From Pelargonium nanum (lineage: Eukaryota; Streptophyta; Magnoliopsida; Geraniales; Geraniaceae), in NCBI GenBank assembly GCA_036897485.1, contig JAYMTF010000786.1:1-30248 (forward strand): a DNA stretch of 30,248 nucleotides, read 5' to 3'. Below the pieces are notes generated by a model. That model did not search any database and was not told the origin of the DNA. It saw only the letters and a list, made by a program, of their open reading frames with translations. Below, in pieces: positions 1-11,730 of the stretch. Each line of letters begins with the position of its first letter. Position 1 is the first letter of the stretch. Both the position numbers and the translations under genes were made by a program.

Positions 1-726
1 ATATATATATATATATATTAAATAAGGATGTAGTAGCCAAGTAATTTATGATATATATATTTATTTTGTAAAGTAATCATGCATTATGTATGTAATATAT
101 ATTACGTTGGGTTCTTAAGCCCACCATGCACAAACAAAACCCGCGGGCAGCAAACGACCCCAATAAAGAAAGTAAATGACCCTTCTATAATGGAGGAGGT
201 CAGATAAGAAGGAGAAAGAAAAATCATATTGTTACTATAGTCTGGCTAACTTGGGCGTCGTAGGGTCTTCTACTAGGAAGACTTAATTTTGCAGCAATTT
301 CGTGGAAAGGAATTTCACTGCGACAACTGAACAACCAAAGAGAGTATGGTCATATTCGTGGAGCAACATTTGGTAAACCCGACGTGAAAAGAAGGCAAGC
401 ACCAAAAGGGGAAAGATGGCCGGGGCTGAGAAGCAAGGGCAAATGTCGCCAACGATAGCCAAGACACCCGACCCGAATAGAGCGTCAGACCAAGCGACCA
501 TGACGGGAGCGCCTCTAAAGAAGCTCCCTACCCATCAAAACATCCAAGACAACCAAGCCCAATCCAGCGCGAGAACAGCTATATCAAGAGACGAGACTCC
601 AGCCCACAAATCTAAAAGCCTCCAAGCCCATTGCAGAGTTTGACTCAGTTCAACAAGATATAACCAGCAAAGCGAAATTACAACAAACAACACTAGAGAG
701 ACTCAACAGAGACGCAGTCGAGGACA
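1..726. other. Upstream region and 5' leader of the FKBP gene
   Basis: The window opens with an (AT)n run at about 1-20. From about 350 to 650 the DNA is less AT-rich and purine-rich. It contains a 75-codon open frame at 416-643 that resembles no family I know and has no supporting splice context. The last 60 to 80 bases before the FKBP start are A-rich and look like a plant 5' untranslated leader. I see no convincing TATA box. Confidence 0.4.
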
Positions 727-3118
727 ATGAGCTCGAGGTCTGCGATGAAGGCGATTCCATTTCTTCTTCCTCTCCTCCTGATTTGCGCACTAGGTATTGT
801 TCTTGCGCTACTAATTCACTCGTATTTCTCTTCGCTTGATTTTCTTCTATTTCTCTGTCTCAACATCTTTTCTTCACTAGATCTAACCATTTGACATGAA
901 TATCTTGATTTGTACATGTATATTCTCACAAAATTGATCGATTTGCTTCTGATTTCCAGTTTCTGCGAAGTCAGGCGATGTGCAGGAGTTACAGATCGGG
1001 GTTAAGGTGAATTGTTATTATATTGATTTCTATACTGTCTTAAATATGTAGGATCCTGATTTTTCATGGTCTGTGTAAACTTGAGATGAATCATCTGTAT
1101 ATTCATGAGCTGTTTCTAGAGTTGTTGCTATGATAGCTTTTGTTTATTTTGAATTAAAGCAATGTTAGTTTGGTTTGAAACAGTGGTTTCTTGTTGCATT
1201 TATACCTTATCTTTGCTTTTTCAAAAGGAATGAAAAATTATACTCATCTGAGCAAGCTATAACCTTCTTATATTGCCTTTAAGTTTTCCGATTTCCAAAT
1301 AGATATACTTCCTCGGTCCAAAACAAGTTTCTTGGTTTCTTTTTGAGAAAAATTCAAGAGAAGCTAGTTATGTTGTACATATCATCCTCTTGTGATGTTG
1401 TAATAAATTTAAGGGATAGTAACTAACTTAATAGGGATACTATTGGTAATTCTTGCATAACCAACTTCTAATGAAGAAAGAGGGCGCTAATTTAGAGATA
1501 CGGTACACTCATTTTGAGATGGAGAGAAGTAACATATTGCGAACTGTATTTTTTTTTTAACTTGACCTTATAGTTGAATTGCAAAAAAAAAAAAAAAACA
1601 AAACAAAAAATGTAGATAAGTTATGATCAATAATAATATTCATGCTTCCAAACATATGCCTATAAGAAAATGATTTTTTTGATGACTGTTTAGGTTGCTA
1701 TACATTTAAACTATTTGATTGGTATATTTCACCAAACATCAGATGTATACTCTTCCTTTTACTATGATGCTCATCTTATAAATCTTTCTTGCTTATTGCA
1801 GTTTAGGCCAAAAACTTGTGATATTCAGGCTCACAAAGGTGATAAAATCAAAGTACACTATCGGGTAAGTTGAGCTAGTTTTTTATCAAAGAATGTTTTA
1901 GAATGGTTCTCTAAATAGTTGAGTTGTTTAATACTCACAATTACATGGCATTTACTAGAGCCAATAAGGTGATTTTTGTCTGTCATGATTTTGTACTATG
2001 GTGCTCAACATATGGTTCAAAGTTGGGCAGAAAACAAAGGAAAACACAAGAAAATGGCATTTTAAACACTTTGATAAAAATGTAATCCTGATTGTTTTTT
2101 CTTCCGACAACCTCATGTAATGAGCTGATGTACATTTTCACTGAGTAAAATTTGATACCTTGAATGAGAGTACGCGACTCTACTTCTCATAGTTCAATGA
2201 ATTTACTGACTGCTTTGTAACTCTTATTAAGTTCTCTATGTTAATTGGTGAAAGTATCTTTTTCAAATACATACTAAATCATTATGTACTTGTAAACTGA
2301 CTTGTTTAAGTTACCTACTGTTAACTTATATTTAGTTATATGATCCCAGGTTAAACTGGGATCCTTACGATTTGCATGAAGGTATATGTAGTGTAGATGC
2401 TGATAGATAAATTTGGAAGTAGGTCTGCCCATGATATTTGCATGAGCATAGAGATATGTAGGGTAGATCATTCATCACTGCTTGTGTTTCATCAGTTAGC
2501 ATCTGTATAGTTTTTTTTTTTTTAATTTACTCAGTTGAGTGCTATGATTATACTTACAATACCACACCTTATTTTCTTAACTGATATCAACTGCTACTTG
2601 CCTCAGGGAAAACTCACAGATGGAACTGTATTTGATTCCAGTTTTGAAAGAGGTGATCCAATTGAGTTTGAGCTTGGAAGTGGGCATGTGATCAAAGGTA
2701 TTAATGCCCTAATGATTGTTGCGTGTATTTTTTTTTTTTTTTTCTTGATACTAATATGCTATAACTATATATGCCCTCGTATGTTGAATCTTATGTTATC
2801 GTCGATGATTTGATGCGCGAAGTATATGTTCATTGCAGGATGGGACCAAGGACTGTTGGCTATGTGTGTAGGTGAAAAGCGGAAGCTAAAAATTCCAGCA
2901 AAACTTGGCTACGGGGCACAGGGTTCCCCGCCTACCATCCCAGGTGACGTCATTTTCTTGATTCCTTGTGTCCTCTAATTCTCCAATACTTATTAATGGC
3001 AATTTAATCCTGTTCATGATGAATCACAGGTGGAGCAACACTTATCTTTGACACTGAGCTTGTTGCGGTGAATGGGAAAACAGCAAGCGGAGATGAAGCA
3101 AATGATAGTGAGCTATAG
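727..3118 (+). CDS. FKBP15: FKBP15-type peptidyl-prolyl cis-trans isomerase, ER lumen
   Basis: Exons 727-793, 960-1006, 1802-1864, 2607-2697, 2839-2943 and 3030-3118 join to 153 codons plus stop; all introns are GT-AG. The product isomerises Xaa-Pro bonds and should assist folding in the secretory pathway. Residues 8-25 are a hydrophobic signal peptide. The single FKBP domain spans about 33-138. Residues matching the FKBP12 active-site pocket are present: Y58, F68, D69, F80, V87, I88, W91, Y114 and F131. A short acidic tail ends in DSEL, a variant of the KDEL/NDEL retrieval signal, which fits ER residence. Length matches the plant FKBP15 class. The first ATG was chosen; a second Met at residue 7 could also start a working signal peptide. 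Intron 2 carries a MITE and intron 4 a T15 run. Family assignment is firm; the FKBP15-1 versus 15-2 paralogue is not resolved. Confidence 0.93.
1306..1531. mobile_element. Stowaway-like MITE in FKBP intron 2
   Basis: This 226-bp AT-rich block begins TACTTCCTCGGTC and ends with the inverted equivalent (GATGGAGAGAAGTA), flanked by TA, as in Tc1/mariner-derived Stowaway elements. The terminal repeats are imperfect. Its reverse complement aligns with the element at 15171-15395, including a shared internal stretch around GAATTACCAATA and TATCCCTA. It encodes nothing. Confidence 0.7.
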
Positions 3119-4652
3119 TGACCATATTCTCTCATTAGGATCTTGGTTTTAGTACTTTTTCTTTTCCAGATTCTGATAACTTATATTTGCATATGCAAGT
3201 GATATCCATAACTTTGTCCTCCTTTTTAGCATCTCTTAACGAAGACAATTGATTCATAGAATTGCAATTTGCTAATCTGTTGTGGATGGCATTGAAAGTT
3301 GATTATTGGTTGCCCATTGGACATCTTGGCAAGTACTACCATACGTAGGCATGTGGTTGATTTCACTTATTCCCTTGAGGACTCATTTTTTTAGCCTCGG
3401 TGTTGATACACTTGCCGATAAAAAAAAAAAGTATTACCATACTTATTTTAGGAGTTGTACAAGTCATTTTGCATAATGCATTGATGTGTGCTTGAGTCAA
3501 GCTTGTTAGCTTGTTAGCTTGAAAAGGAGCTTTTTTTTTTTCTCTTATCGTGAAGATTGTTGTCGCAATCATATGGTTTAATTAATGTACTAATAAATCT
3601 TAAGTATGTGCCTAAGCCCCACCTGGAAACAACCCTTTCCGTTTTGGGTTGCCTCAACTGCTTAAAATTCATTGGCACAGGAATAATTGCTATTTATTCA
3701 CAGATATTTGTTTTTATCTTCCAAGATTATTAGTTTATAATGAGTCATCCATACTTTTTCTTTATCAATAATTCAAAACGTTGGTTGGCTATTTATGTCT
3801 ATGCCAATTATAATTTGAATAATTTTGTTTCTTCGAAAAGGTGAGGAGCTAATAATTAAAGTAAAATACGGATTGCTGATAAAAATCTAATCTTGGTACC
3901 AAAAGAAACATAGTGTACTTGTAAACCCGTGGGTCAACTTTTTATTATGTTGTACAAACACTCACTATAAAAACAAGAAAGGATTACAACCTAATGATAG
4001 GTGGAGCGAGGTCCGGGGATTGGCTCGCCATGAAGCAACACTCTAGCTGGTGGATTCGCTAGATTCCTTGTGCACTGATGAAGAGATGACAAATGATAGA
4101 TCAACAATTTTGGAGAAAACCGACTCCCGGTCTTCGATGGAAGCATAGAAGCTATCATTGTGGATCAAATAGTAAGAAACAGTTTCAATTTAACCTGAAC
4201 TGTCGAGTTCAGTGTTGACCCGTTGAGGGTTCGCTTTAGATACTTAAGAAAAAAAATACGAAAATGAAAGTGATGTGGTTGTCTATAGCATGAATCAACA
4301 GGTCAGGGTACAATAAAATATAGATTTGATTTGAAGTGGTTTGATGAGTAAGCAAGGACTAGGAGTACACAGTTTTAGATATTGATCCGGGGAGTGCAGG
4401 CCAAGCCGTCCCAAACCCACGGAATGGATGGGTTTGCTTATGTGTCCGTTGAAATAACAAATAAAAACAAACAAAATCGGATTACGCAACTTGCATATCT
4501 GCTATGCAACCAAGCACACACTCTGTCTCTGTGGTCTCTCTTCCTCTATCCACTCCCATTCTCTATCTCCATAACCTAAACCCTATCCCCAACAAACACA
4601 CACAAAACCTCTCTTCAATCTCCATCTCCATCTTCATCTTCAGGCCTTGTTG
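3119..4652. other. FKBP 3' region, intergenic DNA and leader of the DUF760 gene
   Basis: No gene is supported here. A higher-GC block at about 3990-4260 looks inserted, but I cannot place it in a family. Short A or T runs occur near 3420 and 3531. From about 4500 the DNA becomes pyrimidine-rich (CTCTCT and CCATCTCC runs). That is typical of a plant 5' leader and belongs to the gene starting at 4653. Confidence 0.5.
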
Positions 4653-6203
4653 ATGGACTTCTGCTACAATCTCTCCCTCCACACATCACCACCATCTGTT
4701 CCTCTTTTTCCGTCGTCGCTCAAATCCGCAACTCCCCGCGGCTTCTCCTCCGTCAACCTCCGGCCTCCCGCCCCCAATTTATCCGATCGCTGCACCAGGC
4801 TCTCGTCCGTAGTGGTTGCCAGCGCCGGCACCAGCCACTGCGACTTCAGCAGCCTCAACACGCCTCACCAGCCGCGCTCTCCGGCCGCCAAGTTCCTCAG
4901 CAGCGTCCTCCTCAACCAGCGCTCCCTCTTCCATGTCGCCGTCGCCGACGAGCTGAAGCACTTGGCTCAGGATCGCCGCGCCACTCTCACTCGCATGCTC
5001 CTCAGTTCCGCCGATGAAACCTGCCTTCACAGGTCTGCCTCTTCCTCCGATTCCTATTTCTGTGACCTAATTGTTATGAACTACTGTTGTATTGAGCCAA
5101 TTCAGTTTCTGTTCAATTTGTTACTCTTACTATTAGCATCTGATCAAATTAGGAGTCTCAAGGAACAGCACAAACTGCCAAATAGGTTTCAATCAATTAG
5201 TATTTGTCCTTTTCCATGAAGGTTGGAGGTGTTGCAGATCGTAATTAACAGTAGTCAATAGAAAGAAGGACCAAGAGAGTGAGTACTTGGTGAAGAAACC
5301 ACTGTTACTATGATTTGTCAGTTGCTAATTAGAGAAAGTCTTTATCGGTATTTTTTGAATTAGTGTATTAATCGAGTTATATATCTGAATGGCAGGAGGA
5401 TTGCCCAAATTAAACAGCATGAATGTCAAATTGCTATTGAAGATATCATGTATGTTTTGATCTTATCCAAGTTCTCTGAGATTAGAGTCCCTCTTGTTCC
5501 TAAGCTCTCTAAATGTATCTACAACGGGAGATTAGAGATTTGGCCGTCGAAGGACTGGGAGCTAGAGTCCATTTATGGTTTTGAGGTTTTGGAGATGATA
5601 AGGGAGCATGTCAGTACTGTGATTGGCTTGAGAGTAAATTCTAGTGTAACAGACAATTGGGCAACTACTAAGATTCAAAGACCCCAACTTGGAAGAATTT
5701 ATGCGGCCTCTGTCTTATATGGATACTTCCTAAAGTCTGCCTCTCTAAGACACCACCTCGAACAAAGCTTAGATGTGGCCCGGCAAGACCTTTTTGTTGG
5801 CCAGAGGACTTCCCTTAAGTGTCCGGAGATGTTTCCTAATAGTTACAAAAATCTAGTCTTTGGCCGCCGTGTCAGCAAGGTACAATCTGCATCCTCGGGA
5901 AAACAAGGGTCAAGCAAACTGGAGATGAAACCTCAAAAGTTGAGGGGCTATGTGATGGGGTTTGACCCTGAAGCGTTGCAGAGATGTGCAAAAGTAAGAT
6001 CAAAGGAAGCTGTAAACTTGATTCAGGTTCATAGCAGCGCCCTCTTTGGGGAAGAGGAAACATGTGCGGTTGAGACAGACGAGATGATCTTGACCTCGTT
6101 TTCAAGCCTGAAGAGATTGGTTTTGGAGGCTGTTGCTTTTGGTTCTTTTCTTTGGGACACGGAAGAATACGTTGGCACCATGTACATGCTGGAAGAAAAT
6201 TAA
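4653..6203 (+). CDS. DUF760 protein, UV-B-induced At3g17800-like, chloroplast
   Basis: Exon 1 is 4653-5032 and exon 2 is 5396-6203, separated by a 363-bp GT-AG intron whose junction restores an Arg codon. The protein has 395 residues. The first 60 or so are rich in Ser, Thr, Pro and Leu and poor in acidic residues, like a chloroplast transit peptide. The rest matches the plant DUF760 family. Conserved stretches include IYNGRLEIWPSKDWELESI and RGYVMGFDPEALQRCAKVRS. The Arabidopsis relative is annotated as UV-B induced; no biochemical activity is known to me, and no catalytic motif is obvious. The ATG at 4653 is the first in frame; a TTG two codons upstream is not a plausible start. Plastid location is inferred from the N-terminus. 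Confidence 0.88.
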
Positions 6204-6769
6204 TACCTTCGGGAAGTCTGAATTGGTAAGTCGATAAATAAGATCTAGACACGGTAGAATGAACGAGTACACTACTTTTTGTATATAGGTGTTTGAGTGT
6301 GTTTTCCTTAGTTTCGCTTGCAGGACCTTGACAATTTTCCATTGTATAGCTATAGCCTATATATATATGTATAGTTTTAAATGGTAATTGCTATTTCACG
6401 AGGTCAATCACATGTATTTTAGATCGACTCTACATATGTTTTTTGCTTCGTGTTGGCTTTCCTCAACATCTATGTGTTTGTTATGTGTATCGGAAACTAT
6501 GAACATGATAGTTAGGTTGTAGGTTGTAAGTACTTGAAACAGTAGTCAGAAAACTACAGATCATAAATCTATGTTCAAGTTCTGCAAGTAACTTGCATAG
6601 CAGCTATTGCTTCTACCACAAGAAATAGAAGAGGGTAAATTTGAAGTCACTACTTTTTAAGAACTCCATTATCAGGCTTATTTTGGTGCTTTTGGATTGA
6701 CCAAACCTTGGAGTGCAAGAGTCAGTGTCTTTCTTTAACATTAATTAGTGGCAAGGCTTACAAGGCCAT

Positions 6770-6975
6770 GTTTGGACATCCCCTAAAGCAAACATCTTTT
6801 TCCACAAGAAGTTTCCGAAATGGGTCCGCGATCACCACGTGATCAGTCACACCACACCTAGACTAATTCTCGTTCGAGTCAAGTAGAACCACAAGGGCAG
6901 CAAAGCTTTCCCTACCAGGACCTCAAGTTAAGCTGGATCAGGCTCTTACCAGTTAACCCACACGGTTGTTAGTTA
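6770..6975 (-). mobile_element. Possible tRNA-derived SINE relic
   Basis: On the minus strand, 6960-6943 reads TGGGTTAACTGGTAAGAG. This resembles a tRNA or Pol III box A and the D-arm that follows it. A weaker box B-like stretch and a CTTGTGGTTC segment lie downstream. I found no clean target-site duplication or A-tail, so this is only a candidate. Confidence 0.3.
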
Positions 6976-7163
6976 CAAGAAAATTTTGATCCAAACAATC
7001 CCTTCTATATCCATTTGATTATTTCATTACACCATTAAATTCTCACTGTATACTTGTTCTTCATTTGAAAAACCTTCATTGCTGGCAACAACAACAACTT
7101 CTTTAAATACTACACGTTATAGGATATACAATTACACATTACCAAGTTTCAACGGATTTACTC

Positions 7164-7170
7164 TATAAAC
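7164..7170 (+). promoter_or_regulatory. TATA box of the 149-residue protein gene
   Basis: TATAAAC lies 144 bases before the ATG at 7308. An ACATCATCA stretch about 27 bases downstream is a suitable plant transcription start. That would give a leader of roughly 115 bases. Confidence 0.5.
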
Positions 7171-7307
7171 TAATAGCAAGACATCATCATCACAACATTT
7201 TCTAAAGGTTCCTGCAGCTAATTATAATTAGCATCTCACCTTCCTCTCCAAGTTTATGTTTTTCTTCTTCTCTCTCCCTCTTCTGCTTCGAAAACAATCC
7301 GCAAAAA

Positions 7308-7757
7308 ATGATAGCTCTGCTTGTAAACATCGTTTTCTTTGGCTTCAACATGGTATTTAGCCTCGTCTCTCGCGTGATCTTCACTCTCGCGGGTAACCTT
7401 ATCGTGCTAGCGATTCAATCAATCAAGATACCCGGAGATGCGGTCAAAGGGCTGCTGGAGCAAGCAGCGGATGTGATCAAGGCTTGTTTCGAGTTCCTCT
7501 TGGAGTTGGTAATGGAGGCTGTGAGCACGTTAGTCTCTTCGGGTTTTGATTTTCTTAAAGAAGCTGTCGTGGGATCTGTAGCTGGAACGGGCTCTGCGAT
7601 AGGTAGTCTTGTGGAGAAGTTGAGGGATTCGCTTCAGGGAATGATGGACACGTCGGGGATTTTTGATGGATTTTCAGAGATGATTTGGACGATGGTGGGA
7701 GATTTTTGGAGTCACTACAAAGATGCTGTGAGTTATGTTGTGGAAAATTTAGGTTAG
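7308..7757 (+). CDS. Small hydrophobic protein of unknown function, intronless
   Basis: This single open frame encodes 149 residues. I do not recognise a named family, although similar short unnamed membrane-associated proteins exist in plants. The first 40 residues are strongly hydrophobic (VNIVFFGFNMVF, then VIFTLAGNLIVLAIQ) and could form one or two membrane segments or an anchor. The remainder has repeated amphipathic segments with Val, Leu, Phe and Ala spaced as in helices, no Cys-rich or catalytic motif, and a Trp-containing C-terminus. A TATA box and CT-rich leader precede it, and codon use looks like that of its neighbours, which supports a real expressed gene. An antisense frame at 7555-7773 is a shadow. 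Function is unknown. Confidence 0.75.
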   Translation: MIALLVNIVFFGFNMVFSLVSRVIFTLAGNLIVLAIQSIKIPGDAVKGLLEQAADVIKACFEFLLELVMEAVSTLVSSGFDFLKEAVVGSVAGTGSAIGSLVEKLRDSLQGMMDTSGIFDGFSEMIWTMVGDFWSHYKDAVSYVVENLG

Positions 7758-9177
7758 GTAGCAATATGTGCATATATGAGTTGACATCCTTGCGACTTTC
7801 TTGGTTGTTGTAGCTACGAACAAATTCATGATGGATTGTATTATTTGTATATCATTTAACATTAACATTTGTTGTTGCTGTTGCTGCTGCTAAAAGTGTG
7901 AAATTAAGGAGTTGTATCATGTTAAGTCAAGATTTAACTTGGAAATCCCATCAATACATTATGGTCTATCCCATGACAAGATTTAACTTGCAAGTGCACT
8001 TACATGAAAATTCCTCCAACACAATAACCATATCAATTTTCTACTGATGTGACACAAAGGGGTCGAATCCTACATAAGTTATTGTTCTCAATTAGTTTCA
8101 AAGCCTAGTTGAACTAGCTCACTTTTGGTACCCGATGATCTGGTGACACTTGTACCTCATGTAAATCACATGCGATCAACCTACATGCGTCAATATCCTC
8201 TCTTATATTTGCATGTTAATATTAATTGTGTCGTAGTTATTAACACTGGCTAACATGCCATGTCTTACAATTAGTACATAAACTTTATCGCTTGGTAAAC
8301 TACTAGTTTTAGGATTAAATTGAAGTACGCTAATTTATTTGAAAAGAATAGGGTAGTTGATAGAGTATTTTAACACTTTTTTTTATTATTACATATAAAT
8401 ATAATTTATTTATAGAATAAACAACGAAGCGTTTTTCTGTTAAAAAACCAACAACAAAACGTTCCACGCATAGAATGCTTAGTTGTCTTTTCTATAAATA
8501 GAATATATATTTATAGGCAATAATATAATATATAAATGGGTACGTTTTGGGTGAGAATAAAGGTAGAAGTGACAATTGGTCTTATCGGGTCCGGTAGGAT
8601 CAAATCAGATTTAGTTTGAATTTTAGACTAAAACATGAGATCCTATCCGATCCGATAATATCTTCGGATTAGATATTTTGAATTGAATAGGACAAATTTG
8701 CTCATTCTAGTTTAAAATTGACAAATTTGTCCGATTCAATCCAATCCGATTCCGCCGATTTTTCAGTCAAAAAATCTATTCCAATTCAAAATTGATCGGA
8801 TCATATTCTTATCACATTAAATTTCGAATGTTCTAGATTTGAATCCAAATTGTCGACTTTAAACAGAAGCGCAAGGAGATAACGCTTGCCGCTTGCTTAT
8901 ATTTGCATTCGTGACAACCATTCTACCACGTGGCTCATATCCGTGCGTACCGGAGTGTCCCACCCTACCTCAGAGACTTACGTTTTTGTCCTCTACTCTC
9001 CGGACACCACAGACTTCGTGCGTGTCAAAAACCAGCATCAAATGTAGGGCTATTACCGTCTTTTCCATCGCTACTACATGAAAATAAAGTGAATATAACC
9101 AATCTGTAGTCTGTCACTGAAACACAGCGAGTCATTTTCGTGCAGTCTCTCGTTTTTCTCCGGCAAGCAACAAACCA
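7758..9177. other. Intergenic region and leader of the quinone oxidoreductase gene
   Basis: A GTTGCTGCT-type imperfect triplet run lies at about 7870-7891. Between about 8575 and 8810 the DNA has many GATCCGAT and CCGATTC motifs mixed with AATTGA. This looks like decayed repetitive DNA, but I see no element ends. A 62-codon open frame at 8893-9081 shows no family resemblance and is probably promoter DNA. The leader just before 9178 is C/T-rich (TCTCGTTTTTCTCC). Confidence 0.5.
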
Positions 9178-10994
9178 ATGGATTCGGCGAAGAAACTGAT
9201 GCATGCGGTTTGGTATGAAGCTTATGGCGGGGGACCTGCTGGTTTGAAGGTCTGTGTTCTCTCCTTTATATCATCATTTTGTAATCTATCACTTTCAATT
9301 CTGTGATTTTTACTTGGAAATGGGGATTGAAACAATCCCTAATTGAACTAATTTTGAATTTATTATCATCTTTTTGGAGTGACATAGTCATTACATGATA
9401 CTTAGGGCCATTTAATTGATGTCAATTTGGTTTTTGACTGGAGGAATCAAAGCATGCCTCATTTTCTTGCAGAAATATAGGTGGAAGAAGCAAGTTGATG
9501 TGTTTGTTCTCAAGTATTTTAAAATAATTAGGTTATGAATCTAGTGATCATTGACATGGATATGGTAGTCTGAGTTCTGATCATGTTGCTTGCCATAGAT
9601 GTGATAAACATATGTGTGTGTGTGTGTGTTGCAGCATGTTGAAGTACCTGTTCCTGTTCCTGGTAAATCTGAAGTATTACTCAGATTGGAAGCAACTACT
9701 CTAAATCCTGTTGATTGGAAAACTCAGAAAGGCATGTTGCGTCCTCTCTTACCTCGCAAGTTCCCTCACATACCTGGTAATTTCCTCGTCCTTTTGGTTT
9801 TTGTTTTAATTACTGATTTGAACCTTGTAGTATCATTCATGTTTTTACTGTGATGTTGATTTTCTATCATGATAATGCTATGGATTATTCCCGACAATGA
9901 CTTGGTTTGGATTCTTTCGCTACTTAAACATCCAATAGTTTGTTTCATAGTATAATTTGAACACTCTTTTTTATTGTACTTCATTAGTGATATACATCCT
10001 TGAAATAATGCAACGCCAAGCCAAGAACATTAGGATTTTGTAATTGTTAGTGATTCAAATTGTTTGCATTCTGATAACTTGTGGAGTCTAGGTCTGTTCG
10101 GAAAATTTGAACTAGCATGCATAATAAACTTTGTTTGGTTGGTTGTTTCGTTCATAGGTTCCCATTGATGTTCATTGATCTTCGGAGAGACCATAGTATC
10201 ATGTATAACACCATAGTATTAGTCATATCTGGATTTTGAAACCATGAAAGCAAGTGATGGTGGAATACACACATAACATGGCATTGGTTGATTTAGTACC
10301 ATACCTACTAATGTTATACTATTGAGCAGCGATAGATGAGTTATTTCATTTCCAAATTTTTAATTGCATGCTTTTAAGTAAGATGTTGTTAGATGGTTAC
10401 TTGAACGAACTGTACATAGTTCCTTTTCTGAGATGTGTGGCATATTTGGGGCTGAATATTTTGTTGGAACAGCAAGTGATGTGGCAGGAGAAGTAGTAGA
10501 GGTTGGAGCAGAAGTGAAGAAATTTAAAGCCGGTGATAAAGTTGTAGCTATGCTTAGCCATTTAGTAAGTGCTTAAACTTACTCTTAGTTTTATCTTCAA
10601 TTTTTCGCTCAGTGAGTTCATATATCCCAATATCCCATCTTCAAGAAAGTTATAGAAGCCTGTAACAACCTGAATCCCCATGAGCTTAGTGCATGATGTT
10701 GTCTTCTACGCTAAAAGACTAGTTTCCAACTTTCATTACCATATACTGTATTTATATATTCATGTGAAATATTATTATTTTAGCATGCATGTGAATGGGT
10801 ATCCTGGTGTTTACGCAACTGGGTCACATGCTTTGATTTTTGGATCCTATATTGTGGCACAATACATGACATCGGGTTACCACTTGCAATCTTTGTGAAA
10901 GGAGAGAGAAAAAATAGATGTGCTGTGTAAATGTTATGCATCAATGGTTGAAATGTACCACCTCTGCATATTTATTGCCATTGTTCATGAGCCA

Positions 10995-11033
<39 letters not shown>

Positions 11034-11730
11034 ATGACAGACTGGAGGTGGACTAGCTGAGTTTGCTGTGGCAAAGGAGAGCTTGACAGTAGCAAGGCCA
11101 CCTGAAGTATCAGCTGCCGAAGGAGCTGGCTTACCTGTTGCTGCTCTCACAGCTCACCAGGCCCTCACTCAATCCGCTGGGGTAAAGCTTGACGGAAGTG
11201 GCAAGCAGAAGAACATTCTTATCACTGCTGCCTCTGGCGGTGTTGGTCACTACGCAGTTCAATTGGCAAAGCTCGGAAACACACATGTGACAGCCACATG
11301 CGGAGCCCGCAACATTGAGTTTGTAAAGAGTTTAGGGGCAGATGAGGTTCTCGACTACAAGACCCCGGCGGGGGCAGCACTGAAGAGCCCTTCTGGCCAG
11401 AAATACGATGCAGTTATCCACTGTGCATCAGCCATTCCATGGTCTACTTTTGAACCTAATTTGAGTCCAACTGGAAAGGTTATTGACATAACTCCCGGCC
11501 CGAGTGCCATGATGACATTTGCCGTTAAAATGCTTACCCTTTCAAAGAAACGACTTGTGCCATTGTTGTTGATTCCTAAGGGAGAGAACCTCGAATTTCT
11601 TGTTAAGTTGCTCAAGGAGGGAAAGCTGAAGACAGTGATCGACTCGAAGCATCCCCTGAGCAAGGCAGAAGATGCTTGGGCTAAAAGTATTGATGGCCAT
11701 GCTACTGGCAAGATTGTTGTGGAGCCTTAA
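9178..11730 (+). CDS. ceQORH: Chloroplast envelope quinone oxidoreductase homologue (ceQORH type)
   Basis: Exons 9178-9249, 9635-9776, 10473-10564 and 11041-11730 give 331 residues; all introns are GT-AG. The protein is a zinc-independent medium-chain dehydrogenase/reductase that uses NADPH to reduce quinones or alkenals. Residues 9-110 form the GroES-like domain (LEATTLNPVDWK; DVAGEVVEVG). The Rossmann nucleotide-binding motif AASGGVG is at about 165-171, followed by HYAVQLAKLG. The end, DGHATGKIVVEP, closely matches Arabidopsis ceQORH, and length is normal for the family. There is no classical transit peptide, which fits the family: the Arabidopsis protein reaches the inner envelope through an internal, uncleaved signal. 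Introns 1 and 3 contain GT and ATT microsatellites next to their acceptors. Confidence 0.94.
9613..9629 (+). repeat. (TG)n microsatellite at ceQORH intron 1 acceptor
   Basis: About eight TG units run almost directly into the acceptor TTGCAG at 9629-9634. Confidence 0.85.
10996..11031 (+). repeat. (ATT)12 microsatellite at ceQORH intron 3 acceptor
   Basis: A perfect ATT run of about 36 bases ends nine bases before the intron 3 acceptor AG at 11039-11040. It occupies the position where a polypyrimidine tract normally lies. Confidence 0.9.

Larger units (their letters stand above)
6204..7307. other. Intergenic region with 3' end of DUF760 gene and leader of next gene
   Basis: There is an (AT)n stretch near 6358-6375. 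A block at about 6770-6975 has SINE-like features and is listed separately. No protein-coding gene is supported: an antisense open frame at 5872-6342 merely shadows the DUF760 exon. The leader of the next gene, about 7200-7307, is CT-rich. Confidence 0.5.

Noticed and set aside
416-643. 75-codon plus-strand open frame upstream of the FKBP gene
   Set aside because: It has no family resemblance, splice support or promoter. It probably reflects a less AT-rich stretch.
2535-2813. 92-residue open frame including [17 protein letters not shown]
   Set aside because: It is FKBP exon 4 (2607-2697) read through into both flanking introns, not a separate gene.
4664-5030. Two minus-strand open frames opposite DUF760 exon 1
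   Set aside because: They are shadows of a GC-rich coding exon; codon-level similarity supports the plus strand.
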